Assembly (NCBI GenBank): GCA_947372165.1 | Contig: CANBSP010000009.1 | Coordinates: 1 to 55,044 of the forward strand | Length of the DNA: 55,044 bases | From: Actinomycetota bacterium | Lineage (GTDB): Bacteria > Actinomycetota > Actinomycetes > Nanopelagicales > Nanopelagicaceae | Reading direction: 5' to 3' | In this document: one piece after another, positions 25,108 through 34,519 of the stretch | Position numbering within the stretch: the stretch's first letter is position 1 | Layout: every line of letters starts with the position of its first letter | Program-made: the position numbers and the translations under genes | The notes under the pieces: generated by a model | Seen by the model: only the letters and a program-made list of their open reading frames with translations | Told to the model about the DNA's origin: nothing | The model's database searches: none

Positions 25108-26274
25108 TTAGTTTGTATTGATCTGGAACCACGAGGAAGGGATCTTTAACTTCGTCTTGAAGGTGCCAACCGGCAAACTCGCCTTTACCCCAGTGCTTGA
25201 TGTCGCAGTAAGACTCAACACGCTATTTGTGAGGGTTCGAGCATCGACCGCAATACTTGCCACATCTGGCAACCCAAAGGTGGCGCTCATATCTCGCTGA
25301 TTAATAACTCGTTGCCAATGTGAATACGTGGGATTTAAGACGAGATCAAGTGAATATGGATCAGCGACACTGACCAGGTAAGGATAGGCAGTCCCCCAAA
25401 CATCTTCGCTCCGTTGAGTCATGCCACCACTTGATGAGAAGAAGTAGACGTTAATGGGTGAACCGTTATAACTAATATTCATTCCCGATGTTGCATCGAC
25501 GGCAGCTTTCCACAAAACGCCAAAGTTGACTTCGGACTCTTTTGAGTAACCAACATAATTTTGATCGTAGATTGAGTTATAGACGTTGCAATCGCACTCT
25601 TTGCGAATCGTTGCGATATGGGCCAATCCATATGTGCGCGATGCAATCGCCTGCGACTGGATTGCAGCTTGTGGCCAGGCCGAACTCATCTCGCTGATTC
25701 CATAAATATATTCAGTGTCGAGAGCCATTGTTGTGGTTACTTCCATCTTGCCAGCAACGGCGCGAAGGGCAACTGATCCATATTTAAGGGTCAACCCTGC
25801 GATTTTGATCGTGCCATCCCACTTCACGGTAAAGAGTGATCCGGATGCGGGAACGAGAGTGGGAGATCCCTTTGCCGAGATCGATGGCGAAATCGTCTTG
25901 CCGACCATTGAAAATTTAAGAGTCGCACCTTGCGGCACAGGGATCGGAGAGGTGAGATCGCCTCTGAAGAGCTGGAGGTTTGATCCTGTGATCGCCTGAT
26001 AGGTGGATTGATGTGCAATATTCACGCGGATTGATTGCGTAATGGGGGCAGCACTTATCTGCGTGCCCGGAAAGTAATACCCCAAAATATCTGACGCGCT
26101 CTTACCTTCGAGGGCGAGACCTTTCGCGCCTATCTGACTGAGGCCGACACCATGACCGTATCCCGATCCGGTAATAATGAAACGAGAAGGTGATGAATCA
26201 GCGAAAGATGAAGTTGCTGCAGTGATTGGGATCGCCAAAAACATAAGCAGAGCAAGGAGTTTTCTGATGGCCAT
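25108..26274 (-). CDS. secreted SpoIID/LytB-domain protein
   Basis: 388 aa. A signal peptide at residues 1-26 (MAIRKLLALLMFLAIPITAATSSFA) precedes FIITGSGYGHGVGLSQIGAKGLA, the SpoIID hallmark. ATTTMALDTEYIYGISEM, SQAIASRTYGLAH and FFSSSGGMTQRSEDVWG are further conserved segments, including the Glu-containing loop for peptidoglycan lytic activity. SpoIID is a glycan-strand lytic transglycosylase; in non-sporulating actinobacteria the role is unknown. The ATG at 26274 is chosen because the signal peptide then starts normally and it lies two bases after the glycosyltransferase stop. Confidence 0.85.
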   Translation of the reverse strand: MAIRKLLALLMFLAIPITAATSSFADSSPSRFIITGSGYGHGVGLSQIGAKGLALEGKSASDILGYYFPGTQISAAPITQSIRVNIAHQSTYQAITGSNLQLFRGDLTSPIPVPQGATLKFSMVGKTISPSISAKGSPTLVPASGSLFTVKWDGTIKIAGLTLKYGSVALRAVAGKMEVTTTMALDTEYIYGISEMSSAWPQAAIQSQAIASRTYGLAHIATIRKECDCNVYNSIYDQNYVGYSKESEVNFGVLWKAAVDATSGMNISYNGSPINVYFFSSSGGMTQRSEDVWGTAYPYLVSVADPYSLDLVLNPTYSHWQRVINQRDMSATFGLPDVASIAVDARTLTNSVLSLTATSSTGVKASLPVGTFKTKLKIPSSWFQINTN

Positions 26275-26276
26275 AC

Positions 26277-27236
26277 TTATTCGACCAGGTGAGTTGGGGA
26301 GGAGAGAAAACCTATTCCCCATGAGATATGCATTGTTGCAAGGACTGCAGGGAGGCAGAGTCGCTCAACCCAACTCTTGCCAATGATCAATGAACTAAGA
26401 AGTATCGCGGATGCATAGGTGAGGGCTGGGATGAGAAAGAGTGGATGTAGAAGTGCACCGGCGATCAGAGATGTCGCAATCACAATGGTGGCGACTGGCG
26501 GAGCAAGGTAGCGATAATTCATTGTTCCTTTATGGTGGCGGGTAACCGCGCGGCGCCATCGTCCATATTCAAAGTATTGTTTTGCTAACGCCTTCAGATT
26601 TGGGCGCGGCCGATAGATCACGGCGAGACGTGGATCAAACCAAATGGTTCCACCTGCCTCACGCAGTCGGAAATTCAACTCCCAATCTTGCGCACGGATA
26701 AAACGGCTGTCATACCCACCTGCATCGACGATGGCAGATTTCTTGAAGACGCCGAGATAGACGGTATCTGCTGGTCCTGCTGTTCCGCCAATATGAAAAC
26801 GAGCACCGCCAACACCAATCGGTGAACGCATCGCGCGAGCTACAGCATTTTCAAAACCAGTCTGACCAACTGCCGCCATAACTCCACCAACATTGACAGC
26901 CTTGCTGGAAGCCATGATCTCGACAGCATCAGCAATATATGTCCTCGAAATTTCGGCATGGCCATCGATGCGACAGATAACCTCAAAGTGCGAGGCGGCA
27001 ATGGCTGCATTGAGACCAGCAGCGGTGCGTCCGGTTGGATTTGGAACAAGAACAATTCGTGAATCCTTTTCGGCGAGGGCTTGCGCAATCTCATTTGTAC
27101 GATCTTTCGAAGGTCCGAGTGCAAGTATCACTTCCAGCTCGCCCGAATACTCCTGTGCCAGAATCGCAGTGATGGCATCGGCAAGGAACCGCTCCTCGTT
27201 GAGGATCGGTAAGACGACGCTGACACCCGGCTGCAT
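26277..27236 (-). CDS. family 2 glycosyltransferase, ExoA-like
   Basis: 319 aa. GT-A fold with SVVLPILNEERFLADAI at the N terminus, LALGPSKDRTNE, and a DGHAEI segment (metal-binding DxD replaced by RIDGHAE). FIRAQDWELNFRLREAGG is the typical ED acceptor loop, and two hydrophobic stretches at about 240-285 lie near the membrane. It resembles succinoglycan glycosyltransferase ExoA. It probably builds a surface polysaccharide. It is divergent from UDP-glucose dehydrogenase across 41 bases and followed by the SpoIID-like gene, suggesting envelope work. Confidence 0.87.
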   Translation of the reverse strand: MQPGVSVVLPILNEERFLADAITAILAQEYSGELEVILALGPSKDRTNEIAQALAEKDSRIVLVPNPTGRTAAGLNAAIAASHFEVICRIDGHAEISRTYIADAVEIMASSKAVNVGGVMAAVGQTGFENAVARAMRSPIGVGGARFHIGGTAGPADTVYLGVFKKSAIVDAGGYDSRFIRAQDWELNFRLREAGGTIWFDPRLAVIYRPRPNLKALAKQYFEYGRWRRAVTRHHKGTMNYRYLAPPVATIVIATSLIAGALLHPLFLIPALTYASAILLSSLIIGKSWVERLCLPAVLATMHISWGIGFLSSPTHLVE

Positions 27237-27264
27237 AGATGCCCACCGTACCGTTTCGGGGCAC

Positions 27265-27277
27265 TACTATCTCTGCA
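27265..27277 (+). promoter_or_regulatory. near-leaderless -10 box of ugd
   Basis: TACTAT (27265-27270), seven bases, then ATG at 27278. It supports this start over the in-frame ATG at 27239. Confidence 0.5.
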
Positions 27278-28594
27278 ATGGCACTCAAAATCTCTGTGAT
27301 TGGCACCGGATACCTCGGTGCGACTCATGCTGCCTGCATATCGAGCCTCGGCTTTGAGGTTATCGGGATCGATACTGATGCCTCGAAAATTGCGGCGCTT
27401 TCTCAGGGAAAGGTTCCGTTCTACGAGCCGGAGTTGGAAGATCTGCTTTCGCAAGAGATCGCTTCCGGTCGTCTCACCTTTAGTACTGATTTCGAGGCAA
27501 TTAAAGATGCCGATGTCCACTTCATCTGTGTTGGTACCCCGCAGGTCAAAGATGGTTTAGCTGCAGATATGACATATGTTCGAGGAGCGCTCGAAGCGAT
27601 CGCCCCCATCATTAAGGCCGGATCACTTGTTGTTGGTAAATCCACTGTTCCTGTTGGCACTGCTGCGGCACTTCGCACCAGACTTCTTGAGATTAATCCT
27701 AAAACTGATCTCGCCTGGAACCCAGAATTCTTGCGAGAAGGTTTTGCCGTCGATGACACACTTCATCCCAATCGTTTAGTCGTTGGTGTGACAAATGATG
27801 GTGCTGAAAATATTCTCAAAGAGGTCTATGCCAAAAATCTGATAGATGGTGTCCCATGGGTCCGCGCTGATCTACCAACATCCGAACTCGTCAAGGTCGC
27901 AGCAAATTCATTCCTCGCGACAAAGATTTCATTTATCAATGCCATGGCTGAAATCTGCGAAGCAGCTGGTGGAGATGTCACCGTGCTTGCCAAGGCGATC
28001 GGATATGACCCGCGCATTGGAAATAGGTTCCTCCAAGCTGGTATCGGTTTTGGTGGCGGCTGTCTTCCAAAAGATATTCGTGCCTTCATGGCTCGTGCTC
28101 AAGAGTTGGGTGCTCATCAAGCACTTGAATTCTTACGTGAGATCGACTCCATCAACCTGCGGGCCCGCCAACGCGTGATCGATCTGGTTCGCAAAGATTT
28201 ATCAGAAGATCTCGTGGGCAAGAAGGTCGCAGTTTTAGGCGCAGCTTTCAAGCCAGATAGCGATGATGTTCGCGACTCCCCTGCACTTGATATCGCAGTT
28301 CAAATTCACGCAGCGGGTGCCAATGTCGTCGTCCATGATCCAAAGGCAACTGGGCCAGCGGCAAAGCGCTTCCCGGCTCTCACCTTCACCGAAGATCTGA
28401 ATGAATGCCTCAAGGGGGCAGAGATCGTTCTGCATCTGACGGAGTGGAAGATCTATCGCGAACTTGATCCCGTGGCTGTTAAGGGGTTAGTAAAGAGTGC
28501 GATCTTGATCGATGGCCGCAATATGTTAGATCGCAGCGCATGGCAGGCCGCTGGTTGGCACGTTCGCGCTCTTGGCCGAGCAGACTCTCGTTAG
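27278..28594 (+). CDS. ugd: UDP-glucose 6-dehydrogenase
   Basis: 438 aa. It oxidises UDP-glucose to UDP-glucuronate with two NAD+. The Rossmann start is ISVIGTGYLGATHAACIS. The central domain has the catalytic Cys in GFGGGCLPKDIRA at about residue 260, and the C-terminal UDP domain has KVAVLGAAFKPDSDDVRDSP. Length is normal. The start is ATG 27278 (MALKISVIG). UDP-glucuronate would feed surface polysaccharide made by the divergent glycosyltransferase. The SIS gene follows 12 bases later, with a promoter of its own. Confidence 0.95.
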   Translation: MALKISVIGTGYLGATHAACISSLGFEVIGIDTDASKIAALSQGKVPFYEPELEDLLSQEIASGRLTFSTDFEAIKDADVHFICVGTPQVKDGLAADMTYVRGALEAIAPIIKAGSLVVGKSTVPVGTAAALRTRLLEINPKTDLAWNPEFLREGFAVDDTLHPNRLVVGVTNDGAENILKEVYAKNLIDGVPWVRADLPTSELVKVAANSFLATKISFINAMAEICEAAGGDVTVLAKAIGYDPRIGNRFLQAGIGFGGGCLPKDIRAFMARAQELGAHQALEFLREIDSINLRARQRVIDLVRKDLSEDLVGKKVAVLGAAFKPDSDDVRDSPALDIAVQIHAAGANVVVHDPKATGPAAKRFPALTFTEDLNECLKGAEIVLHLTEWKIYRELDPVAVKGLVKSAILIDGRNMLDRSAWQAAGWHVRALGRADSR

Positions 28595-28606
28595 TAGACT
28601 CTACGC
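28595..28606 (+). promoter_or_regulatory. leaderless -10 box of the SIS-domain gene
   Basis: TAGACT (28595-28600), six bases, then ATG at 28607. It begins right after the ugd stop codon and drives the amino-sugar operon. Confidence 0.6.
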
Positions 28607-29629
28607 ATGGCTGGAGAGATCATGCGAAGCGAGATCAATGAGATCCCAGCAGTTTTTGCTCGACTGCTCGCAAGTACTGAAACATTCATCGAGGTAAAGA
28701 GCCTCCTCGCTTCTCGGTCCATTACCTCGGCTCTCATTCTGGCGCGAGGCACTTCAGATAATGCAGCACATTTTCTCAAGTATCTGATTGAGACCCAGAT
28801 GGGCATACCGGTTGGCCTCACCTCGCCTTCGTCGGTAACGATCTATAACACCTCTTTGCACTTTGAGAACGTTCTTGTAGTCGCCATTAGCCAGAGTGGA
28901 CAATCTCCAGATCTGATTGCCTATGCGCGTTCTGCGCAAAGTGCAGGGGCGACACTGATCTCAATCACAAATGATGTGCACTCACCACTTGCCGAAAGCG
29001 CCGATCTCCATATTGCACTCGAAGCCGGACCCGAGCTCGCTGTTGCTGCCACTAAGAGCTACGCTGCCGAACTTCTCGCTTCCTACCTTTTGGTCTGTGC
29101 TTGGAGTGGTCGCGAGAATCGCGCTACCCAATTGCCTGAGATAGCGAAGAGTCTCCTTGCTCTAGACATAAGTGAATCGGTCTCGCGTTGTGAGATCTCA
29201 CGAGAAATTGTCATATTGGGTCGAGGCTTCTCATACCCAAATGCACGCGAAGCTGCCCTCAAGATCCAGGAGACAAATAAGGTCTCAGTACAAGGCCTCT
29301 CCACTGCTGATTACCTTCACGGTCCTATTTCAGCCTTAACCGAGGCGACTCAAGTATTTTTCATCGCACCAGATCACATGCCATCGCACTCGATGAGTGA
29401 AGAGGTAAAGCGGATTCGAACCAACTCGCCATTGATATTCTGGTTCGGAAAGAGTGATTTGGCTATATCCGGTGAGGTAATCGTCGGCGGTGCTACGGCG
29501 CCAGATGAGATCATTGCCTCGATCGCAGATGCGCTATTGATTCAACGGTTTGTCCTCGAACTCTGTGTAAAGAACGGTCTCGATCCTGATAGCCCCGCTG
29601 GCCTCTCTAAAGTTACGTTGACCTATTAA
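28607..29629 (+). CDS. SIS-domain aminosugar isomerase, probable GlcN-6-P deaminase (NagB-II)
   Basis: 340 aa, two SIS domains without the glutaminase domain of GlmS. LILARGTSDNAAHFLKYL and AISQSGQSPDLIAYA form the first sugar-phosphate site; LGRGFSYPNAREAALKIQE and DYLHGPISAL the second. This layout matches the type II glucosamine-6-phosphate deaminases that turn GlcN-6-P into fructose 6-P and ammonia. The next gene encodes NagA, which makes GlcN-6-P, so the role fits. An AgaS-like isomerase is the alternative. nagA starts two bases after its stop. Confidence 0.85.
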   Translation: MAGEIMRSEINEIPAVFARLLASTETFIEVKSLLASRSITSALILARGTSDNAAHFLKYLIETQMGIPVGLTSPSSVTIYNTSLHFENVLVVAISQSGQSPDLIAYARSAQSAGATLISITNDVHSPLAESADLHIALEAGPELAVAATKSYAAELLASYLLVCAWSGRENRATQLPEIAKSLLALDISESVSRCEISREIVILGRGFSYPNAREAALKIQETNKVSVQGLSTADYLHGPISALTEATQVFFIAPDHMPSHSMSEEVKRIRTNSPLIFWFGKSDLAISGEVIVGGATAPDEIIASIADALLIQRFVLELCVKNGLDPDSPAGLSKVTLTY

Positions 29630-29631
29630 GA

Positions 29632-30513
29632 ATGAGCGATGCACACTTCGTAGACCTTCAGATCAATGGTCATGGCGGTATCGATTTTCTCTCAGTCAAA
29701 GACCTCGATGATGTTCGGAAAGCTTCGCGATCGCTATATCAGGCTGGAGTCGCGGCCTACCTGCCTACCCTTATTACTTCTGATCTCGCCAAACTCAAAG
29801 AGGCGGCAGCCATCATCAACGGAGTGAAGGGCGACCAAGGACCAGATGAAGCAAAGATTCTCGGTTTTCATCTCGAAGGACCTTTTATTTCGCATGCAAA
29901 GTGCGGTGTTCATCCACAACACTTCATTGCAGATCCATCACTTGATCTCCTCAAGGAGTACCTCTCCATTGATGATGTAAAGATCGTCACACTTGCTCCA
30001 GAGCTACCAGGCGCACTTGAGCTCATTCGTTATCTCGTTGATCACGGCATAGTGGCTTCCCTGGGTCATTCAGATGCCACACTCGACCAAGCGCATTCTG
30101 GCTTCGATGCCGGGGCGAAGACCGTAACCCATCTTTATAACGCGATGTCGAAATTTCCAGGACTGGCGCAAGCCGCACTCGAACGTGACGATATAACCTT
30201 CCAGATTATTGTCGATGATCTTCATGTCACTCGAGAGAATGTTCTTCAGGCAATCAACGGGCGAGCCGACCGATTTATCTTAACAAATGACACGGTCGCT
30301 GCCGCAGGCATTGGAGATGGCAGATTTTCTTTCGGTGAGATGGAGATCGAAGTAAATGCTGGGCAAGCACGCCGTCTTGACGGCACTCTCGCCGGCGGAG
30401 TCGGAACACTTAGCCGCTCTCTCGAGATATTGGCTGAAATAGGCGTCAATCAATCAGAATCTTGGGCGGCAGCCACAACTCGCCCGCTCGCGCTCATCGG
30501 AGAGAAGCTATGA
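29632..30513 (+). CDS. nagA: N-acetylglucosamine-6-phosphate deacetylase, trimmed form
   Basis: 293 aa against about 380 for typical NagA. The TIM-barrel core is intact: FHLEGPFISHAKCGVHP (metal Glu near 82), ASLGHSDAT, THLYNAMS (metal His residues) and RFILTNDTVAAAG (catalytic Asp). The protein begins at what is normally residue 50 or so (DLQINGHGGIDFLS), and stops at ATTRPLALIGEKL, before the usual C-terminal GxxAPGxxADxV segment. Both halves of the small beta-sandwich domain are therefore missing together. It overlaps the next gene by four bases (ATGA). The role is GlcNAc-6-P to GlcN-6-P plus acetate. Confidence 0.88.
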   Translation: MSDAHFVDLQINGHGGIDFLSVKDLDDVRKASRSLYQAGVAAYLPTLITSDLAKLKEAAAIINGVKGDQGPDEAKILGFHLEGPFISHAKCGVHPQHFIADPSLDLLKEYLSIDDVKIVTLAPELPGALELIRYLVDHGIVASLGHSDATLDQAHSGFDAGAKTVTHLYNAMSKFPGLAQAALERDDITFQIIVDDLHVTRENVLQAINGRADRFILTNDTVAAAGIGDGRFSFGEMEIEVNAGQARRLDGTLAGGVGTLSRSLEILAEIGVNQSESWAAATTRPLALIGEKL

Positions 30514-31868
30514 ATAATGATGAGATCATTTCAGCCCTCAAGAGCACGTTAGGTGCAGATGCGGCTATTGTCACTGATCCGACTATCACGCCTTCCTATT
30601 CACGAGATCAGGCGCCATTTGCAGAAGCGGCCGCACCAATCGCTGTGGTTCTTGCGCGTTCGGTCGAGACGATCTCACAACTTTTGAAATTCGCTCATGA
30701 CAATTCTATTCCTGTTGTTACTCGAGGTGGTGGATCAGGTTTGGCAGGAGGTGCAAATTCCTCTGCGGATTCGATCGTGCTCTCACTCGAGAAGATGAAT
30801 GAAATTCTTGAAATCGATTCCAAAAATATGATTGCACGCGTTCAGGCAGGTGTGATCAATAGTCATTTAGATCAGACAGCTAAAGAACTCGGTCTTGCGT
30901 ATTTACCTGATCCTGCCAGTCGAGAATGGTCCACCATCGGCGGCAATGCTGCAACCAACGCTGGTGGTATGTGTTGTGTGAAATACGGAGTCACCTCGCA
31001 ACATGTACGAGCTATGACCGTTGTCCTTGCGACCGGAGAGATTGTTCATCTTGGAAGTGCAACAAAGAAGGCTGTAACGACATTGGATCTCACTCACCTT
31101 ATAATTGGTTCGGAAGGGACTCTTGGTGTCATCGCAGAGATAACGGTCTCACTTGCGATTCGGCCAGCCACTCCTTCAACTCTCATCGCAACCTTTCCCG
31201 GTATCCAAGAGGCTGCCGCCACCAGCACCGAACTTCTTAAGTACTCCCCTTCAATGCTAGAAATTGTCGACCACACGACGATTCAGGCAGTTGAGGCGTG
31301 GAAACCGCTCGGTTTTGAATCGGCGGGCTCCGTATTGATTATGCAGGTGGATGATGGCTCTGACCTCACCGCTGCCACTGAACTCTGCACCCAGCGTGGG
31401 GCGATAGATGCCTTCTTCTCGAGTGATCCTGCCGATACCGCCGATCTCATTGCCCTCCGAAAACTGGCTTATCCAGCGCTCGAACGGATGGGGATGACGC
31501 TTCTCGATGATGTTGCAGTGCCGCTGACGAAGATTGCAGAGCTCGTTGGACGGGTCGAATCAATCGCAGCAAAGCACCAACTCACTATTGCTGTCTTCGG
31601 ACATGCAGGCGATGGCAACCTTCATCCAACCATTGTCTATCCGCATGGTGATGCGGATGCTGCCGCCAGAGCCGCTGCCGCTTTTACAGAGATTGTGATT
31701 GCAGCTCAAGCACTTGGTGGAACAACAAGCGGTGAGCACGGAATCGGATCAATCAAGCGAAACCTTGCCGGGCAAGAGACCGAACCAAAGGTGCAAGAGT
31801 TGCAGAGATTAATTAAGAGCGTCTTTGATCCTCGAAATATTCTTAATCCTGGAAAGAAATTATCCTAG
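30510..31868 (+). CDS. FAD-linked 2-hydroxyacid (GlcD-type) dehydrogenase, candidate D-lactate dehydrogenase
   Basis: 452 aa. The PCMH FAD-binding domain has PVVTRGGGSGLAGGANSS and GLAYLPDPASREWSTIGGNAATNAGG. The C-terminal substrate cap has FGHAGDGNLHP and TSGEHGIG, the latter near the histidine ligands of the family. This family oxidises D-lactate or glycolate; GlcE/GlcF partners and Fe-S motifs are absent. Start ATG 30510 overlaps the nagA stop, with GGAGAGAAG just upstream. The position in a cell-wall sugar operon suggests D-lactate from MurQ as the substrate (inference). The 3' end overlaps the kinase gene by nine bases. Confidence 0.85.
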   Translation: MNNDEIISALKSTLGADAAIVTDPTITPSYSRDQAPFAEAAAPIAVVLARSVETISQLLKFAHDNSIPVVTRGGGSGLAGGANSSADSIVLSLEKMNEILEIDSKNMIARVQAGVINSHLDQTAKELGLAYLPDPASREWSTIGGNAATNAGGMCCVKYGVTSQHVRAMTVVLATGEIVHLGSATKKAVTTLDLTHLIIGSEGTLGVIAEITVSLAIRPATPSTLIATFPGIQEAAATSTELLKYSPSMLEIVDHTTIQAVEAWKPLGFESAGSVLIMQVDDGSDLTAATELCTQRGAIDAFFSSDPADTADLIALRKLAYPALERMGMTLLDDVAVPLTKIAELVGRVESIAAKHQLTIAVFGHAGDGNLHPTIVYPHGDADAAARAAAAFTEIVIAAQALGGTTSGEHGIGSIKRNLAGQETEPKVQELQRLIKSVFDPRNILNPGKKLS

Positions 31869-32735
31869 TTTTCCAGCAAGCGTAGCTGCCCCGGCAGCGA
31901 TATCAACATTCGCTCGGAGAACTCGACTTCCAAAGATTGATACCAGATCGCTGAAGATTTCCGGGATTTGTTGTGCGATACCGCCGGAGAAGATAATGGG
32001 TAATCCATCTTCTCCGATCACGCGATCTGTGCGGTAAATCAATTCTGCAAGTTCACCTGATGCATGGGCGAGAATCTCAATCGCAGACTGATCACCCTCG
32101 AGCGCGCAATTGCGGACAGTTGGAGTAAGTGCAGCCACGATAGATCGATCCTGGCCATAGATGGCTGTTCGCATCTCACCCCAATTCGAAGCTCCGAGCG
32201 CTTCTGCGATGGCAGTTGAGAGTGCATTACTTGTGCCATTCTCCAAGGTCATCACTGTATGTCGGATCGCTTCCCGGCCTATCCAGTAGCCAGCACCTTC
32301 ATCGCCCAACAAGTAACCCCATCCACCAATACGAATGACTCTTTGATCTTCCGTAATATGCATTGCAACCGAACCGGTGCCGGCATAGAGCAGAATTCCC
32401 TCGCCAGGTTGGAGATGGGCTCGATAAGCAAGCTCGATATCTGACATCAGAGAGACCTTGGCCTTCGGGAAGTACCTGTTAAATAGGGCTTTAAGGGCCT
32501 CTTGGTCGGCTCCTGAATGAGCTAGGCCAGTGAAGCCGGCACAGATTGCTGTTACCTCGTGAGCTGCGGTCTGAGCGGCCATGTCGGCAAGCACCTCATT
32601 AATTCGAATTTCAGATTCTGGTCGATAGATGTGGCCATCCATCGCTTGGGATTTTCCAGAGAAGGTAGCCCCTGTTTCGTCAAGAACCGACCATTTTGTT
32701 GCAGTGGCTCCAGCATCAATTCCAAGAAGAGTCAT
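31860..32735 (-). CDS. BadF/BadG-type N-acetylhexosamine kinase (GlcNAc, possibly MurNAc)
   Basis: 291 aa, ASKHA ATPase fold. LLGIDAGATATKWSVLD is the phosphate-1 loop, LYAGTGSVAMHI the phosphate-2 loop, GWGYLLGDEGAGYWIG a family hallmark, and IIFSGGIAQQIP the adenosine motif. Relatives include N-acetylglucosamine kinase and Clostridium MurK, which phosphorylates both GlcNAc and MurNAc. It ends the minus-strand transporter operon, three bases after the permease stop, and MurQ needs MurNAc-6-P. The dual substrate is therefore plausible but not proven. Confidence 0.87.
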   Translation of the reverse strand: MTLLGIDAGATATKWSVLDETGATFSGKSQAMDGHIYRPESEIRINEVLADMAAQTAAHEVTAICAGFTGLAHSGADQEALKALFNRYFPKAKVSLMSDIELAYRAHLQPGEGILLYAGTGSVAMHITEDQRVIRIGGWGYLLGDEGAGYWIGREAIRHTVMTLENGTSNALSTAIAEALGASNWGEMRTAIYGQDRSIVAALTPTVRNCALEGDQSAIEILAHASGELAELIYRTDRVIGEDGLPIIFSGGIAQQIPEIFSDLVSIFGSRVLRANVDIAAGAATLAGKLG

Positions 32736-32737
32736 CT

Positions 32738-33565
32738 CTACCCCTTCACCGCACCCGCAGTGAGACCTTTAATGAACTGCTCAGAGAGAATCAGATAGAG
32801 GATGATCAATGGAAGTGAGGCGATCATCAAGCCGGCGAAGAGAACGCCCCATTGAGATGCATATTCACCGAAGAAGATTGTGAGCCCTTGCATAATGGTC
32901 TTCTTCTCAGGAGATTGAATGAAGACAAGTGGCAAGAAGAAGTCATTCCAAATGGGAATGGCAGCATAAATTGTCACAATCGCTAAGCCGGGTTTCACAA
33001 GGGGCATCAAGACTTTACGAATCATCTGACCCTCACTTGCACCATCCATGCGTGCGGCATTATCAAGATCTACCGGTAGAGCTCGGAAGAATCCACTCAG
33101 AATAAAGATTGCTGCAGGTAGCGAGCCTGATGCATAAACCAAGATCAAGCCAATTTGGGAATCGAGCAGATGCATCCACTTCAACTGGATAAAGAGCGGA
33201 AGGATCATGAGCTTGGCCGGGATCAGCATCGCAGTTAGAACAAAACCGAGGATGAGATTCTGTCCGCGGAATTGATACCTGCCCAAGACGAATCCTGCTC
33301 CAACGCCAAAGGCCAAGATAAATACGAGTGAACCGCCAGTAATAACGAGAGAGTTCTTTAAGAAATTAGCGAAGTCACCGTTCTGCCAGACCTGTGCAAA
33401 ATTATGCCAATAAGGGTGCTTGGCAAGCTGCATCGGGTTGTTGGCAAAATCTGTGCTTGATCGCAATGAAGAGTTAACCAAGAAGAAGACGGGCAAGAGC
33501 ACTGAAATCGCGTTGAAAATAAGGACCGAGCGCCAGAAGAGCTTTGAACCAATAATCCGGATCAT
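32738..33565 (-). CDS. carbohydrate ABC transporter permease (MalG type)
   Basis: 275 aa, six membrane helices. The conserved EAA loop reads AARMDGASEGQMIRKVLMPLVKPGL near residue 180, where the permease meets the ATPase. The family is the binding-protein-dependent permease type I. The frame runs on upstream to 33592, but ATG 33565 overlaps the stop of the partner permease (ATGA) and has GAGAGG a few bases before, so I use it. The sugar is unknown; the operon context suggests a cell-wall or chitin-derived amino sugar. Confidence 0.9.
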   Translation of the reverse strand: MIRIIGSKLFWRSVLIFNAISVLLPVFFLVNSSLRSSTDFANNPMQLAKHPYWHNFAQVWQNGDFANFLKNSLVITGGSLVFILAFGVGAGFVLGRYQFRGQNLILGFVLTAMLIPAKLMILPLFIQLKWMHLLDSQIGLILVYASGSLPAAIFILSGFFRALPVDLDNAARMDGASEGQMIRKVLMPLVKPGLAIVTIYAAIPIWNDFFLPLVFIQSPEKKTIMQGLTIFFGEYASQWGVLFAGLMIASLPLIILYLILSEQFIKGLTAGAVKG

Positions 33566-34482
33566 GCCTCGACCTCTCTTCCGCGAAGCCATTTAGCACC
33601 GAGCGTCGCACCGACACCTACGATGAGGAAGATGAGAACCCCAAGTGCTGATCCAATACCAATCTGATTGGCGATTGAGTCCACCGATCCAAAGGAGAGT
33701 CGGTAGAACATGAGAGCCAAGGTATCTGTTGCTCCTGCAGGTCCACCACTTGATCCACCCAAGACATAGGGAAGATCGAACCACTCAAATGCACCGATGA
33801 AGGTCAGGATTGTCACAATCGTCATCGATGGTGCAAGCAGTGGGAAGAGAATCTTTCTGAAAATTTGGCCTTCAGATGCGCCATCGATCCGAGCTGCCTC
33901 AACATAATCGGTGCTGATTGCATTGAGCCCGGCTAAGAAAATAATTGTTGGAAATCCAACCCAGCGCCACAGATTGATAAAGACCAGAGTCGGAAGAGCG
34001 GTTGAGGTCTCCCCTAGCCACGAGCGGGCAAATGTATCAAGGTGCAAGGAATGGAAGATGTAATTTACTGGCCCAAAGAAGGGATTGAGAATGATCTGCC
34101 AGGTGTATCCCACAATCACGAGTGAGAAAATAACCGGGAAGAATGCAACTGTTCGGTGGAATCTCTGCCCACGACGAATCTTGAAGAGTGCATAAGCAAG
34201 GAAGATGCCGAGTGAGGTTTGAATAAGAAAGATGCCTACGAAGACCAATAGATTGTGGCGTAAGGCAATCAAGAACTGTTCACGGAATGGGAAGTGAAAG
34301 AGTCGTGAGAAATTTTCAAAACCAGCGAAGCTACCTCTTTGAAAACCATCCCAATGAAAGAAGGCATAGCTCAAGGTGGTAAAGGCAGGAATAGTGGTAA
34401 AGATCAGAATGGTTGCCAAGGCGGGCGTAAGCAGCATGAGAGCCATACGGTTCTGCTGGCGCTTTAATCCTTGCTTTGCCAT
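33562..34482 (-). CDS. carbohydrate ABC transporter permease (MalF type)
   Basis: 306 aa from ATG 34482 (MAKQGLKRQQNRM). Six membrane helices with the first at about 12-34; the EAA loop is AARIDGASEGQIFRKILFPLLAPSM. It pairs with the MalG-type permease downstream. The upstream extension to 34560 runs through the intergenic hairpin and is rejected. No ATP-binding subunit is encoded anywhere in the window; actinobacterial sugar systems of this type often share one ATPase (MsiK-type) encoded elsewhere. Confidence 0.9.
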   Translation of the reverse strand: MAKQGLKRQQNRMALMLLTPALATILIFTTIPAFTTLSYAFFHWDGFQRGSFAGFENFSRLFHFPFREQFLIALRHNLLVFVGIFLIQTSLGIFLAYALFKIRRGQRFHRTVAFFPVIFSLVIVGYTWQIILNPFFGPVNYIFHSLHLDTFARSWLGETSTALPTLVFINLWRWVGFPTIIFLAGLNAISTDYVEAARIDGASEGQIFRKILFPLLAPSMTIVTILTFIGAFEWFDLPYVLGGSSGGPAGATDTLALMFYRLSFGSVDSIANQIGIGSALGVLIFLIVGVGATLGAKWLRGREVEA

Positions 34483-34519
34483 GAGTGAATCTTGCCTCAA
34501 ATCATTACTTGTAGTGAAA

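Noticed and set aside
33565-33592. Earlier start for the MalG-type permease
   Set aside because: It would overlap the partner permease by 31 bases; ATG 33565 gives the usual ATGA overlap and has a ribosome site.
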